From: Granulosicoccus antarcticus IMCC3135
GTDB lineage: Bacteria > Pseudomonadota > Gammaproteobacteria > Granulosicoccales > Granulosicoccaceae
Reading direction: 5' to 3'
Assembly: GCF_002215215.1 (NCBI RefSeq)
Contig: NZ_CP018632.1
Coordinates: 2,290,501-2,354,500, forward strand
Length of the DNA: 64,000 nucleotides
A model generated the notes under the pieces. The model was not told the origin of the DNA. It saw nothing but the letters and a program-made list of their open reading frames with translations, and did not search any database. Positions 28,158 to 37,063 of this stretch are shown here, piece by piece; the first letter of the stretch is position 1, and every line of letters starts with the position of its first letter. A program made the translations under genes and the position numbers.

Positions 28158-29938
28158 CAGAAGTAGCCCTCTTGCTTTTTCTTTTCCATGGAGGCGGCTG
28201 AATCGTGATCGATCATGCGGCCCTGACGTTCGGAGGTGCGCGTCAGCAGCATCTCCTGAATGATTTCTTCAAGTGTGGTTGCAGTAGATTCGACCGCACC
28301 TGTGAGCGGATAGCAGCCCAGGGTACGAAAGCGTACGCTGCGCATTTCCGGTACTTCACCTTCCTTCATGGGCATGCGATCGTCGTCCACCATGATCATG
28401 GCGCCATCGCGCATGACAACAGGGCGTTCGCCAGCCAGGTACAGGGGCACGATGGGGATGTTCTCGCGGTGAATGTATTGCCAGATATCCAGTTCTGTCC
28501 AGTTGGAGATCGGGAATACGCGGATTGATTCATCGCGTTGTTTGCGTGCGTTGTACAGGCTCCAGAGTTCCGGGCGCTGGTTCTTTGCATCCCAGCGATG
28601 TTGCGCGCTGCGAAAGGAGAACACGCGTTCTTTGGCTCGTGATTTCTCTTCATCGCGTCGGGCACCGCCAAAGGCGATATCGAAGCGGTGCTCGTCCAGA
28701 GCTTGCTTGAGACCCTGAGTCTTCATGATGTCGGTGTGTAGAGCTGAACCGTGTGTGAAAGGGTTGACCTTCTGAGCCACGCCTTCAGGGTTGATGTGGG
28801 TCAGCAGTTCCATGCCATATTCCTTGACGATCTTGTCACGAAAGTCGTACATGGCCTTGAACTTCCAGCCGGTATCGACGTGCAGCAAAGGAAAAGGTGG
28901 GGTCGCCGGAAAGAATGCTTTTCGGGCCAGGTGCAGCATGACTGCGCTGTCCTTGCCAACGGAGTAGAGCATGACTGGATTGTCAGCTTCGGCCACCACT
29001 TCGCGCATGATGTGGATGCTTTCAGCTTCCAGGCGCTGCAGGTGGGTGAGTGTGCGGGCGTTGCTCGTGCTGCCGGTCTTGCTGGCAGGCGACGCCGCAG
29101 GCTTTTTGTCGCTTGTTGATGTCATGGGGGTGGTCGTTTGTTGAGTTAAAGGCTCGTTATCTAGAGAGGAATAATCGGTCGGTTCGGTGATGACCAGGGT
29201 TTGCGTATCGCTGTCCTGCAGCCACCGCGCCAAGAGCGGGTCTCGCAGCAGATGGGCGCCGGGCAGTACCAATGCAATGCCGGTGGTGTGTTCCATGGCC
29301 AGTGCCTGGAAGAAGCTCAGGTACTCGCTGGCTTTTGGGGTTGTAGCGGTGAGGCTCCAGTAAGCATGACCGCGCAAGTCATGAGCAAACAGCTGGTGTC
29401 GTGATCCTGCCAGTCGTCGGCTGGCCACCCAATGTACCGGGGTGCCGCGGCGGCGTGCCTTGCGAGCGAAGCGTTCGTGTTCGGTTTGCCAGTGCGATGT
29501 GCCTGGACGATTTTGCAAGCGACGATAGCGACTGTCGGGCTGTAACGACCATTTGCTCAGCCAGCTGAGCACAGTCGAGCGGCTGATCTTCAATGACTGG
29601 GTTTCCAGCCATTGGCGGGTGCGCTCGCTGTTCCACAATGGCTGGGCCTGGCGGTTCGAATCCGGCCTCAAAGTTGCTGCATTCAAGAGGTGCTGGAGCA
29701 GTTTGTCCAGCTCCATGACTGCAGTGTTGGCCTTGGGGCGGCCACGAGGGCCTACATCAACGGCTTCCCAGCCACCTTGCTGGTACGCCTTGACCGCTGC
29801 AATGATGGTGGGGGCGCTGAGGCCGACGATGCTTTGGGTTTCTGCGAGCGTTCTGCCATCCAGGCGCTGCTGCACGGCTCGATGCCGCAAGGCATTGAGT
29901 TCGCTGACAGACTGGCGAGAGGAGGGTTGTTTGCTCAA
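28157..29938 (-). CDS. cysD: CysD fused to N-terminal IS630-type transposase relic
   Basis: Residues about 298-593 are the ATP-sulfurylase catalytic subunit CysD, with the PP-loop YSVGKDS at 325-331, [16 protein letters not shown] and the conserved C-terminal GRMIDHDSA. CysD is normally about 300 residues; here 270 extra residues precede it in one open frame. They contain a helix-turn-helix (15-66), RGRPKA, a second winged helix ([12 protein letters not shown] to LSKW, 101-130) and a region resembling an IS630 DDE domain. In that region the expected aspartates are lost (VHWVASRR at 168-175, LPGAHLL at 225-231). A linker rich in Thr/Ser/Pro follows. The first possible start is TTG at 29938 (an in-frame stop lies 12 bases upstream of it). 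An internal ATG at 29125 would give a normal 322-residue CysD but lacks a ribosome site. The N-terminal part may be a DNA-binding autoregulator; that is inference. Confidence 0.85.
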   Translation of the reverse strand: MSKQPSSRQSVSELNALRHRAVQQRLDGRTLAETQSIVGLSAPTIIAAVKAYQQGGWEAVDVGPRGRPKANTAVMELDKLLQHLLNAATLRPDSNRQAQPLWNSERTRQWLETQSLKISRSTVLSWLSKWSLQPDSRYRRLQNRPGTSHWQTEHERFARKARRRGTPVHWVASRRLAGSRHQLFAHDLRGHAYWSLTATTPKASEYLSFFQALAMEHTTGIALVLPGAHLLRDPLLARWLQDSDTQTLVITEPTDYSSLDNEPLTQQTTTPMTSTSDKKPAASPASKTGSTSNARTLTHLQRLEAESIHIMREVVAEADNPVMLYSVGKDSAVMLHLARKAFFPATPPFPLLHVDTGWKFKAMYDFRDKIVKEYGMELLTHINPEGVAQKVNPFTHGSALHTDIMKTQGLKQALDEHRFDIAFGGARRDEEKSRAKERVFSFRSAQHRWDAKNQRPELWSLYNARKQRDESIRVFPISNWTELDIWQYIHRENIPIVPLYLAGERPVVMRDGAMIMVDDDRMPMKEGEVPEMRSVRFRTLGCYPLTGAVESTATTLEEIIQEMLLTRTSERQGRMIDHDSAASMEKKKQEGYF

Positions 29939-29947
29939 GAGAGGTAC

Positions 29948-30024
29948 TATTAAAGTTTATTTCATACTGTAGCGGCAAGTTTGCATGCTTCATGCCGTTA
30001 ATTGCGTTTTATAAAACTTTAATA
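29948..30024. promoter_or_regulatory. Inverted repeat in the cysD-miaB divergent promoter
   Basis: TATTAAAGTTTAT (29948-29960) and ATAAAACTTTAATA (30011-30024) are inverted copies differing by one inserted A. Both are flanked by a GGTA-like end, and they are 50 bases apart. They straddle the promoter region of the cysD fusion and lie upstream of miaB. A dimeric DNA-binding protein, possibly the transposase-like domain of CysD, could bind them; they could also be relics of insertion-sequence ends. Confidence 0.5.
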
Positions 30025-30106
30025 CCTGTCATTATGTGAAGTGCCTTCGACTCGCGATAGATACCGCAGCAGCGTATACTTGGGTTTTTGGCGTTTCACT
30101 ACATTC

Positions 30107-31465
30107 ATGACACGAAAGGTATTCATCAAGACACACGGTTGTCAGATGAACGAATACGACTCGGCAAAGATGCTTGCTGTGCTGGCTGAAGATGGCCCGG
30201 TCGAAGCGACATCTGATCCTGCCGAAGCTGACATTCTGCTGCTCAATACGTGCTCCATCCGTGAGAAGGCTCAAGAAAAGGTCTTTTCGCAGTTGGGACG
30301 ATGGCGTCCCTACAAGGAGGCCCGTGAGGGGGTGGTCATTGGTGTTGGTGGCTGTGTGGCCAGTCAGGAAGGCGAGGCAATCCACCAGCGAGCACCGTAT
30401 GTGGATGTGGTGTTCGGTCCACAAACCCTGCATCGCCTGCCTCAGTTGCTGGAAAAAAGTCGACTCGACAGTGCTTCTGTGGTGGATATCAGCTTCCCTG
30501 AGATAGAGAAGTTCGACTGCTTGCCAGAGCCCAAGGCCGAAGGTCCGAGTGCCTACGTCTCTATTATTGAAGGGTGTAGTAAATACTGCAGCTTCTGCGT
30601 GGTGCCCTATACGCGCGGCGAAGAAATCAGCAGACCTCTGGATGATGTTGTTGACGAGGTCATGTCGCTGGCAGAGCAGGGTGTTCGGGAAATCCATCTC
30701 CTGGGTCAGAATGTAAACTCCTACCGAGGCACGATGCACGAAGGAGGAACCGCTGATCTGGCCTTGTTGATACGTTACGTGGCAGCCATTGAGGGTGTCG
30801 AGCGCATTCGTTTTACTACCTCACATCCGGTGGAGTTCAGTGATTCCCTGATAGAGGCCTATGCCACAGTGCCGGAGCTGGTCAGCTTTCTGCATCTGCC
30901 AGTGCAAAGTGGATCGGATCGCATATTGGCGGCGATGAAGCGTGGACATACAGCAATTGAGTACAAATCCAAGATCAGGAAGTTGATGTTGGCGCGTCCT
31001 GACCTCACATTGTCGTCTGATTTCATCGTCGGCTTCCCCGGCGAGACTGACAAGGACTTTGAGGACACCATGAAACTGATAGAAAGCATGGGCTTTGACC
31101 AGTCCTACAGCTTTATCTTCAGTGCGCGTCCCGGAACGCCGGCAGCCTCGCTACCTGATGAGACGCCCATGGCGGTCAAGAAGGAGCGTCTGGCACGCTT
31201 GCAAGCCCTGATCATCCAACAGGCTGCAGCCATTAGCAAGAGCATGATTGGCAGTACTCAGCGTGTGCTGGTTGATCGTCCCTCCAGAAAAGATCCTGAG
31301 CAGATGAGCGGGCGGACAGAAAATAATCGTGTCGTCAACTTTAACGGTGACACCTCCATGATCGGCCATTTTGCCGATGTGAAAATTACTGAAGCACTGC
31401 CCAATTCCCTGCGTGGCGAACTGGTCGAAATGGCTGAAACTGTGGTTGTTGCATGTCAAGATTAG
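30107..31465 (+). CDS. miaB: tRNA-2-methylthio-N6-dimethylallyladenosine synthase
   Basis: Radical-SAM methylthiotransferase that modifies A37 of tRNAs reading UNN codons. The 452-residue protein has the N-terminal UPF0004 domain ([14 protein letters not shown]) with three cluster cysteines, the radical-SAM motif [19 protein letters not shown] and a C-terminal TRAM domain. The start at 30107 ([11 protein letters not shown]) fits the family; a longer frame exists. It begins the conserved miaB-phoH-ybeY-ybeX-lnt operon and its 3' end overlaps phoH by 13 bases. Confidence 0.97.
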   Translation: MTRKVFIKTHGCQMNEYDSAKMLAVLAEDGPVEATSDPAEADILLLNTCSIREKAQEKVFSQLGRWRPYKEAREGVVIGVGGCVASQEGEAIHQRAPYVDVVFGPQTLHRLPQLLEKSRLDSASVVDISFPEIEKFDCLPEPKAEGPSAYVSIIEGCSKYCSFCVVPYTRGEEISRPLDDVVDEVMSLAEQGVREIHLLGQNVNSYRGTMHEGGTADLALLIRYVAAIEGVERIRFTTSHPVEFSDSLIEAYATVPELVSFLHLPVQSGSDRILAAMKRGHTAIEYKSKIRKLMLARPDLTLSSDFIVGFPGETDKDFEDTMKLIESMGFDQSYSFIFSARPGTPAASLPDETPMAVKKERLARLQALIIQQAAAISKSMIGSTQRVLVDRPSRKDPEQMSGRTENNRVVNFNGDTSMIGHFADVKITEALPNSLRGELVEMAETVVVACQD

Positions 31466-32421
31466 AGTTTCGTGTCACGCCGCCTGACAATCAGCGACTC
31501 GCAAGATTGTGTGGCCAGTTTGACGAGCATCTCAAGCAAATCGAGAAGCGGCTCAATGTCTCGATTAGCAATCGCGGCGATCAGTTTTGTGTCGAAGGCG
31601 ATTCCTCCTCTGCAGACAGCGCCAAGGCGCTTATCGATTATCTATACGAAATGACTGAAAACGAATCTCTGGCCCCTGAAGAGGTGCATTTGTCCTTGCA
31701 GGAGTCCGGGCTGGACGCCATGAAGAAGCCTTCTTCGGCGCCGCGTATCAATACGATTATCAAGACGCGTAAATCCACTATTCAATGTCGTGGGCCCAGA
31801 CAGGTCGACTACGTGACGAGTATCAAGGAGCGTGATCTGACCTTTGGTATCGGTCCTGCGGGAACCGGCAAGACTTTTCTGGCGGTCGCCTGTGCGGTGG
31901 AAGCTCTGGAGTCTGACCAGGTGCAGCGCCTGGTGCTGGTCAGGCCGGCAGTTGAAGCCGGTGAGCGGCTTGGTTTTCTGCCCGGCGACATGATGCAGAA
32001 GGTTGATCCCTATCTGCGGCCTATCTATGATGCGCTGTATGAATTTCTGGGTGTTGAGCGGGTCGGCAAGCTGGTGGAGCGCAACATCATTGAAATCGCG
32101 CCTCTGGCTTACATGCGGGGACGCACCTTGAACCATTCTTGCATCATCATGGATGAGGCACAGAACACAACCGTTGAACAGATGAAAATGTTTCTGACAC
32201 GTATTGGCTTTGGTTCCAAGGCTATTGTCACTGGTGATGTCACGCAAGTGGATTTACCGAAGCATCAGATGTCTGGACTGAAGCATGTGCAGCAAGTGCT
32301 CAACGGCGTGGAAGGGTTGAATTTTTGTGAATTCACGGCCGCCGATGTTGTCAGGCACCCCCTGGTGCAGCGAATTGTTTCCGCTTATGAAGCGGTTGAG
32401 AAAAAAGAAGACAATGCCTGA
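31453..32421 (+). CDS. ybeZ: PhoH-family ATPase
   Basis: A 322-residue cytosolic P-loop ATPase. Walker A is [15 protein letters not shown] and Walker B is [10 protein letters not shown]. The N-terminal 80 residues look like a KH-type RNA-binding extension. In this operon context the protein is thought to act with the endoribonuclease YbeY in RNA processing. The start overlaps miaB; the stop overlaps the ybeY start by eight bases. Confidence 0.95.
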   Translation: MSRLEFRVTPPDNQRLARLCGQFDEHLKQIEKRLNVSISNRGDQFCVEGDSSSADSAKALIDYLYEMTENESLAPEEVHLSLQESGLDAMKKPSSAPRINTIIKTRKSTIQCRGPRQVDYVTSIKERDLTFGIGPAGTGKTFLAVACAVEALESDQVQRLVLVRPAVEAGERLGFLPGDMMQKVDPYLRPIYDALYEFLGVERVGKLVERNIIEIAPLAYMRGRTLNHSCIIMDEAQNTTVEQMKMFLTRIGFGSKAIVTGDVTQVDLPKHQMSGLKHVQQVLNGVEGLNFCEFTAADVVRHPLVQRIVSAYEAVEKKEDNA

Positions 32422-33022
32422 GTCCCAACCAGAACCCGAGCCTGCCTCGACAAGCTTGTTAGTCGGCGTTACCAACCAGCCAGAAAATCAGGAAATGCGA
32501 TTACACATCCTGTTTGAGGCTGGCTCGGAAGCCATGCCTGATCAGTTGACAGAAGAGCTTGTCGAGCGCTGCTGTCGTGCGGCCTTCGCTTCCCAGACGC
32601 TATTGGATCTGGCTGAAGTGGCCGACCTGGAAGTGTCCGTGCAGCTGCTTGATGCTCAGGCGATGCGTGCTCTGAACCTGGAATATCGTCACAAAGACAG
32701 CTCCACCAATGTCTTGAGCTTTGCTTCGGAGATGCCAATGATGTTGGCTGAAGAGCAGAGTGAGGCCAACGGCGGTGGTTTGCTGATTTTAGGGGATCTG
32801 GTGCTGTGTCCCGAGGTTATTGCTCGCGAGGCAGGCGAGCAATCCAAGCCGCCCTTGCAGCATTGGGCGCATATGCTGGTTCACGGTAGCTTGCATTTGT
32901 GTGGTCATGATCATGAAAATGAGCAGGATGCCCATGAAATGGAGTCAATTGAAATTCGGATATTATCGGGGCTGGGTATACCAGATCCCTATGCAGATAC
33001 CAACGCAGCGGACATGCAATGA
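32414..33022 (+). CDS. ybeY: Endoribonuclease YbeY
   Basis: Zinc-dependent RNase needed for 16S rRNA 3'-end maturation and ribosome quality control. The 202-residue protein contains the metal site HMLVHGSLHLCGHDHE with three histidines, and STNVLSFASE. The first 30 residues ([11 protein letters not shown]) are a non-conserved extension. ATG at 32414 overlaps phoH; the stop overlaps ybeX as ATGA. Confidence 0.95.
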   Translation: MPESQPEPEPASTSLLVGVTNQPENQEMRLHILFEAGSEAMPDQLTEELVERCCRAAFASQTLLDLAEVADLEVSVQLLDAQAMRALNLEYRHKDSSTNVLSFASEMPMMLAEEQSEANGGGLLILGDLVLCPEVIAREAGEQSKPPLQHWAHMLVHGSLHLCGHDHENEQDAHEMESIEIRILSGLGIPDPYADTNAADMQ

Positions 33023-33867
33023 GTGACGATACCCAGGACGGTAATTCTTCTGGCCGATCTTTGATGGAGCGATTGGTTCACGCCATTGGCGGAGAGCCGA
33101 GAGATCGCGATGAGCTACTGGAGCTGCTGCGTGATGCGCAGGCGCGTGAAATCTTCGATGCCGACACGCTGCAGATGGTGGAGGGGGTCTTCCAGGTTGT
33201 GGAGATGCGTGTCCGTGACATCATGATTCCTCGCGGGCAGATGGTCGTTATTGAATACGATGCAACGCCTGAGGAAATCCACGCGGTGGTCATCGAATCA
33301 GGTCACTCGCGTTTTCCGGTGATTAACGAAGACAAGGATGACATCGTTGGGACGGTGCTGGCAAAAGACATGCTGCGCTTCTCCAGTAGCGATCCGGCGC
33401 ATCCGTTCAAGCTGGATGACATCATCCGCAAGCCTACCTTCACACCCGAAACCAAACGATTGAACGTGCTTCTGAAAGAGTTTCAGACAGCGCGAAATCA
33501 CATGGCTATCGTGCTGGATGAGTACGGAGGTGTGGCAGGCCTGGTAACCATCGAGGATGTGCTGGAAGAGATCGTTGGCGAGATTGACGATGAGCACGAT
33601 ACGGAAGAGGATGCCGATATCCGTGATCACGGTGATGGTCGTTTTTCGGTCCGAGCGCTGACCCCCATTGATGAATTCAATGAAGTGCTGGGTACGCACT
33701 TTGGTGACGAAGACTTCGATACGATTGGTGGCTTGCTGATGCAGCACATCGGTCATGTGCCCAAAGTCGGGGAAGTCGCCGTCATAGAGGGCTGCAAATT
33801 CCGTGTGCTTTCAGCAGATTCTCGTCGCCTGGAACTTCTGCAGGTTACTCCGCCTGTTCCAGAATAA
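33019..33867 (+). CDS. ybeX: CBS-domain CorC/YbeX protein
   Basis: A 282-residue cytosolic protein with a CBS pair (residues about 65-190: MRVRDIMIPRGQM, GHSRFPVINEDKDDIVGTV, DEYGGVAGLVTIEDVLEEIVGEI) and a C-terminal CorC_HlyC domain. It was described as a magnesium/cobalt efflux factor and, more recently, as linked to ribosome maturation, which fits its coupling to ybeY. Overlap with ybeY is four bases; lnt follows after 22 bases. Confidence 0.95.
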   Translation: MSDDTQDGNSSGRSLMERLVHAIGGEPRDRDELLELLRDAQAREIFDADTLQMVEGVFQVVEMRVRDIMIPRGQMVVIEYDATPEEIHAVVIESGHSRFPVINEDKDDIVGTVLAKDMLRFSSSDPAHPFKLDDIIRKPTFTPETKRLNVLLKEFQTARNHMAIVLDEYGGVAGLVTIEDVLEEIVGEIDDEHDTEEDADIRDHGDGRFSVRALTPIDEFNEVLGTHFGDEDFDTIGGLLMQHIGHVPKVGEVAVIEGCKFRVLSADSRRLELLQVTPPVPE

Positions 33868-33889
33868 ACAGATAGCCAGACTCTGAACT

Positions 33890-35380
33890 ATGCCTGTCCT
33901 ACCTCGCTGGATCGCATCGACGCTGGCTGTTTGCAGTGGCTTGATATTACCGTTGTCATTTGCCCCGACACATTGGTGGTTGTTGGCGATACTGACAGTG
34001 ATGACGCTCTATGGGCTGATTCAGCAGGCAACGCCGCGTCAGGCGTTATGGCTGGGTTGGCTTTTTGGTCTGGGCTATTTCGGTATTGGTGTTCACTGGG
34101 TCTATTTCAGTCTGCATCTGTTCGGTGCTGCCATCGCGCCGCTGGCCGCATTGCTGACGCTGGTTTTTGTGCTGGTGATGACGGTGTTTCCAGCGCTGAG
34201 CTGCTGGTTGTGGGCACGTTTTCGTCTGGCTGATGCGTCGCTGCGCAATGCACTGTTGTTTGCCTCGATCTGGGTTTTGTCCGAGCTGCTGCGCGGCAAG
34301 CTGATGGATGGTTTTCCCTGGATACTGATTGGTTATAGCCAGACATCAGGCCCACTAGGGGACTTTGCGCCTCTGGTCGGCGTCTATGGCATCAGCTTTC
34401 TGGTGGTGTTGCTGGCAACGATGCTGCTGGTTGTACTGGCGGGAAGCTGGAAGCAGCGTGCCGGTGCGATTACCTCGATATCAGCTGTGGCCTTGGTGGC
34501 CTGGGTGGCCGGTACTCTGTCTTTCTCGGCTCCTGCTGGAGATCCGCTCACTGTTCGCTTGGTGCAAGCCAATATTGCTCAGGAGATGAAGTTTTCGCCA
34601 GAGCGTCTGAATCACGCGCTGAAGTTATACGCATCGATGACATCGCAGGACGGGCTCAAGGATGTTGATCTGGTCGTTTGGCCAGAAACCGCTATTCCAA
34701 CGTATTTCGATCGGGTGGAGTCGGCGATGTCTCCGTTCATAGCCTCGATGGAGGCTCGGGGTGTTGATGTCCTGAGTGGTGGTTTTCAGCGTGACGGCGA
34801 TGATGTCTACAATGCGGTCAGGCAGCTCGGTGGCGAGCGTGCTGTGTATCGCAAGCGGCATCTGGTGCCATTTGGCGAATACATGCCACTCCGGTTCGTG
34901 CTGGACTTCGCTGCGCGTTTTATCGACATTCCCATGTCGGACCTTGCCGCTGGCAGAGGACCGTATGTGCCGATCAAATTGCAGGGAACCTCGGTGGGTG
35001 TCTCCATCTGTTATGAAGACGTCTATGGAGAGGAGATGAGAGCCTTGTTGCCAGAGTCACAGATGATGGTCAATGTTTCCAACGATGCCTGGTTTGGCGA
35101 TTCCGCCGCACCTCGCCAGCATGAGCAGAAAGCACGCATGCGGGCGCGTGAATTTGCACGCCCTCTGGTGAGAGTAACCAATACCGGTATCTCGTCGGCG
35201 ATGGATTTCAAGGGTAATATTCTGGGACGTATCGAGCACGACACGCAGGGCATACTGGATGTGCAGATTCAGCCGCGTTCGGGCATGACGCCCTATGCTC
35301 GCACCGGTAACTGGCCTGTTTTTATCCTCGCGCTGATTCTGTGTTTGGGAATTGCCTGGGCTCGTCGCTTGCGAGCGTAG
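33890..35380 (+). CDS. lnt: Apolipoprotein N-acyltransferase
   Basis: Inner-membrane enzyme adding the third acyl chain to the N-terminal cysteine of lipoproteins. The 496-residue protein has about six N-terminal membrane helices, a periplasmic nitrilase-like domain and one C-terminal helix. The catalytic triad is visible: Glu in VWPETAIP, Lys in YRKRHLVPFGEYMP and Cys in GVSICYEDVYGEE. Last gene of the miaB operon. Works downstream of Lgt, which is encoded at 46628. Confidence 0.96.
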   Translation: MPVLPRWIASTLAVCSGLILPLSFAPTHWWLLAILTVMTLYGLIQQATPRQALWLGWLFGLGYFGIGVHWVYFSLHLFGAAIAPLAALLTLVFVLVMTVFPALSCWLWARFRLADASLRNALLFASIWVLSELLRGKLMDGFPWILIGYSQTSGPLGDFAPLVGVYGISFLVVLLATMLLVVLAGSWKQRAGAITSISAVALVAWVAGTLSFSAPAGDPLTVRLVQANIAQEMKFSPERLNHALKLYASMTSQDGLKDVDLVVWPETAIPTYFDRVESAMSPFIASMEARGVDVLSGGFQRDGDDVYNAVRQLGGERAVYRKRHLVPFGEYMPLRFVLDFAARFIDIPMSDLAAGRGPYVPIKLQGTSVGVSICYEDVYGEEMRALLPESQMMVNVSNDAWFGDSAAPRQHEQKARMRAREFARPLVRVTNTGISSAMDFKGNILGRIEHDTQGILDVQIQPRSGMTPYARTGNWPVFILALILCLGIAWARRLRA

Positions 35381-35497
35381 CCCACTGAGTCAAGTACTGT
35401 CGTCCAATGCAGTACAATTGGCATATTGATACGTTGATGTGTTGTTCATGGCACATGGATGGAGTCACGCAATTCAGAAGAGGTAGGCCACAGATTC

Positions 35498-36577
35498 ATG
35501 AGTAAACAGACACCGCTATATCAGGCGCATCAAGAGCACAACGGCAAACTGGTTGATTTTGCCGGCTATTCATTGCCCATTCACTACGGTTCACAGATCG
35601 CTGAACACAAGGCCGTGCGTGATTCCGCTGGCATGTTTGATGTTTCACACATGACCATCATCGATTTGCAGGGTGAGGTTATCCCCTGGCTGCGTACGTT
35701 GTTGAGCAATGATGTGGCCAAGCTCAAAGACGGTCGCGCTCTGTATACCTGTATGTGTACTGAGACCGGTGGTGTCATCGATGATCTGATTGTCTATCGC
35801 CTCGAGGAAAATCGTTTTCGTCTGATCGTCAATGCGGCCACTCGTGAAAAGGATCTGGCGTGGATGGAGTCACACAAGCCTGCCGATGTCGAATTGCAGG
35901 AAGTCAGCAATACGGCGCTTATCGCGGTGCAGGGGCCTGATGCTGTCAATCTGGCCAACAAGGCACTCGCTGAAATGGGCGTATCGGCCGATCTCAACGC
36001 GATGGGGCGTCATACGGCACTGGAGCCTGGCGACTGGTTCGTCGGTCGTACCGGTTACACCGGTGAAGATGGGGTCGAGATCGCACTGCCTGCGAACAAG
36101 TCAATCGAGCTATGGAAAGCTCTTGCAGCACAAGGTGTTGAGCCTGCCGGGCTGGGTGCACGCGATACGCTGCGTCTGGAAGCCGGGCTTTGCCTGTACG
36201 GGCAGGATCTGGACGAGCAGCATACGCCAGCTGAGTCTGGTGTCGCTTTCACTATTGATATCAAAGATCCGGACAGGAACTTTATCGGTCGCGAAGTGCT
36301 GGAAGATCACAAGCTGTTCGGCGGGCGTTTCGTTCAGATCGGAATTATACTGGAAGGACGCGGTGTACTGCGCCACGGTCAAGTTGTCGAGCGTGCGGGC
36401 CGACCTATAGGAACGGTTACTTCGGGTTCTTTCAGCCCCACTCGTGGTTTGTCGGTTGCGCTTGCCCGGGTGGACAAGGAATTCAAGGGTGGGTGTGATG
36501 TGAAAATTCGCGATCGCCTCATTGCAGCCCGTATTGCCTCCGTACCTTTTGTGCCTCATGGTCGGGCACGAGAGTAG
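35498..36577 (+). CDS. gcvT: Glycine cleavage T protein (aminomethyltransferase)
   Basis: Transfers the methylene group from aminomethyl-lipoyl GcvH to tetrahydrofolate, releasing ammonia. The 359-residue protein has the family start TPLYQAHQEHNGKLVDFAGY, the catalytic Asp region GMFDVSHM and the C-terminal barrel. A longer frame opens at 35459. The leader shows no glycine-riboswitch core. gcvH follows 35 bases later and gcvP next, giving a compact gcvTHP operon. Confidence 0.96.
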   Translation: MSKQTPLYQAHQEHNGKLVDFAGYSLPIHYGSQIAEHKAVRDSAGMFDVSHMTIIDLQGEVIPWLRTLLSNDVAKLKDGRALYTCMCTETGGVIDDLIVYRLEENRFRLIVNAATREKDLAWMESHKPADVELQEVSNTALIAVQGPDAVNLANKALAEMGVSADLNAMGRHTALEPGDWFVGRTGYTGEDGVEIALPANKSIELWKALAAQGVEPAGLGARDTLRLEAGLCLYGQDLDEQHTPAESGVAFTIDIKDPDRNFIGREVLEDHKLFGGRFVQIGIILEGRGVLRHGQVVERAGRPIGTVTSGSFSPTRGLSVALARVDKEFKGGCDVKIRDRLIAARIASVPFVPHGRARE

Positions 36578-36612
36578 AATATTTCCACCACTCTAATTAG
36601 GAGACAAATCGT

Positions 36613-37002
36613 ATGGATATCCCAGGCGATCTGAAGTTTGCACCATCCCACGAATGGGTTCGAGTCGAGGAAGATGGAACCATCACGGTCGGTATCAGCG
36701 GTCATGCCCAAGAGCAATTGGGTGATCTGGTATTCGTCGAAACACCGGAAATAGACCGTGATTGCGAGGCTGAAGAAGGCATTGCCGTGGTTGAATCTGT
36801 CAAGGCGGCATCGGATATCTACGCACCGGTTGCTGGCAAGATAATCGACACCAACCCGAATCTGGCCGATAACCCAGAGCTGGTCAATACTGATCCTTAC
36901 GGTGAAGGCTGGTTGTTCAAGCTGGCACCGAACGAGGTTGAAGACGTGGAAAACATGATGAGTCCGGATGACTACGAAGCTTTCGTTGAGTCTGAAGAAT
37001 AA
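36613..37002 (+). CDS. gcvH: Glycine cleavage H protein
   Basis: Lipoyl carrier that shuttles the aminomethyl group among P, T and L proteins. The 129-residue protein carries the lipoylation lysine K64 in [14 protein letters not shown]. The beta-barrel start [16 protein letters not shown] is typical. Preceded by AGGAGA; lies between gcvT and gcvP. Confidence 0.97.
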   Translation: MDIPGDLKFAPSHEWVRVEEDGTITVGISGHAQEQLGDLVFVETPEIDRDCEAEEGIAVVESVKAASDIYAPVAGKIIDTNPNLADNPELVNTDPYGEGWLFKLAPNEVEDVENMMSPDDYEAFVESEE

Positions 37003-37063
37003 TTGTTGATTGCCTACCTGCCCAGGCAGGTTCAATTCACCCCCTACTGAGAAAATCGCCGGT

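Noticed and set aside
35381-35497. Glycine riboswitch before gcvT
   Set aside because: The leader of about 117 bases lacks the conserved glycine aptamer core.
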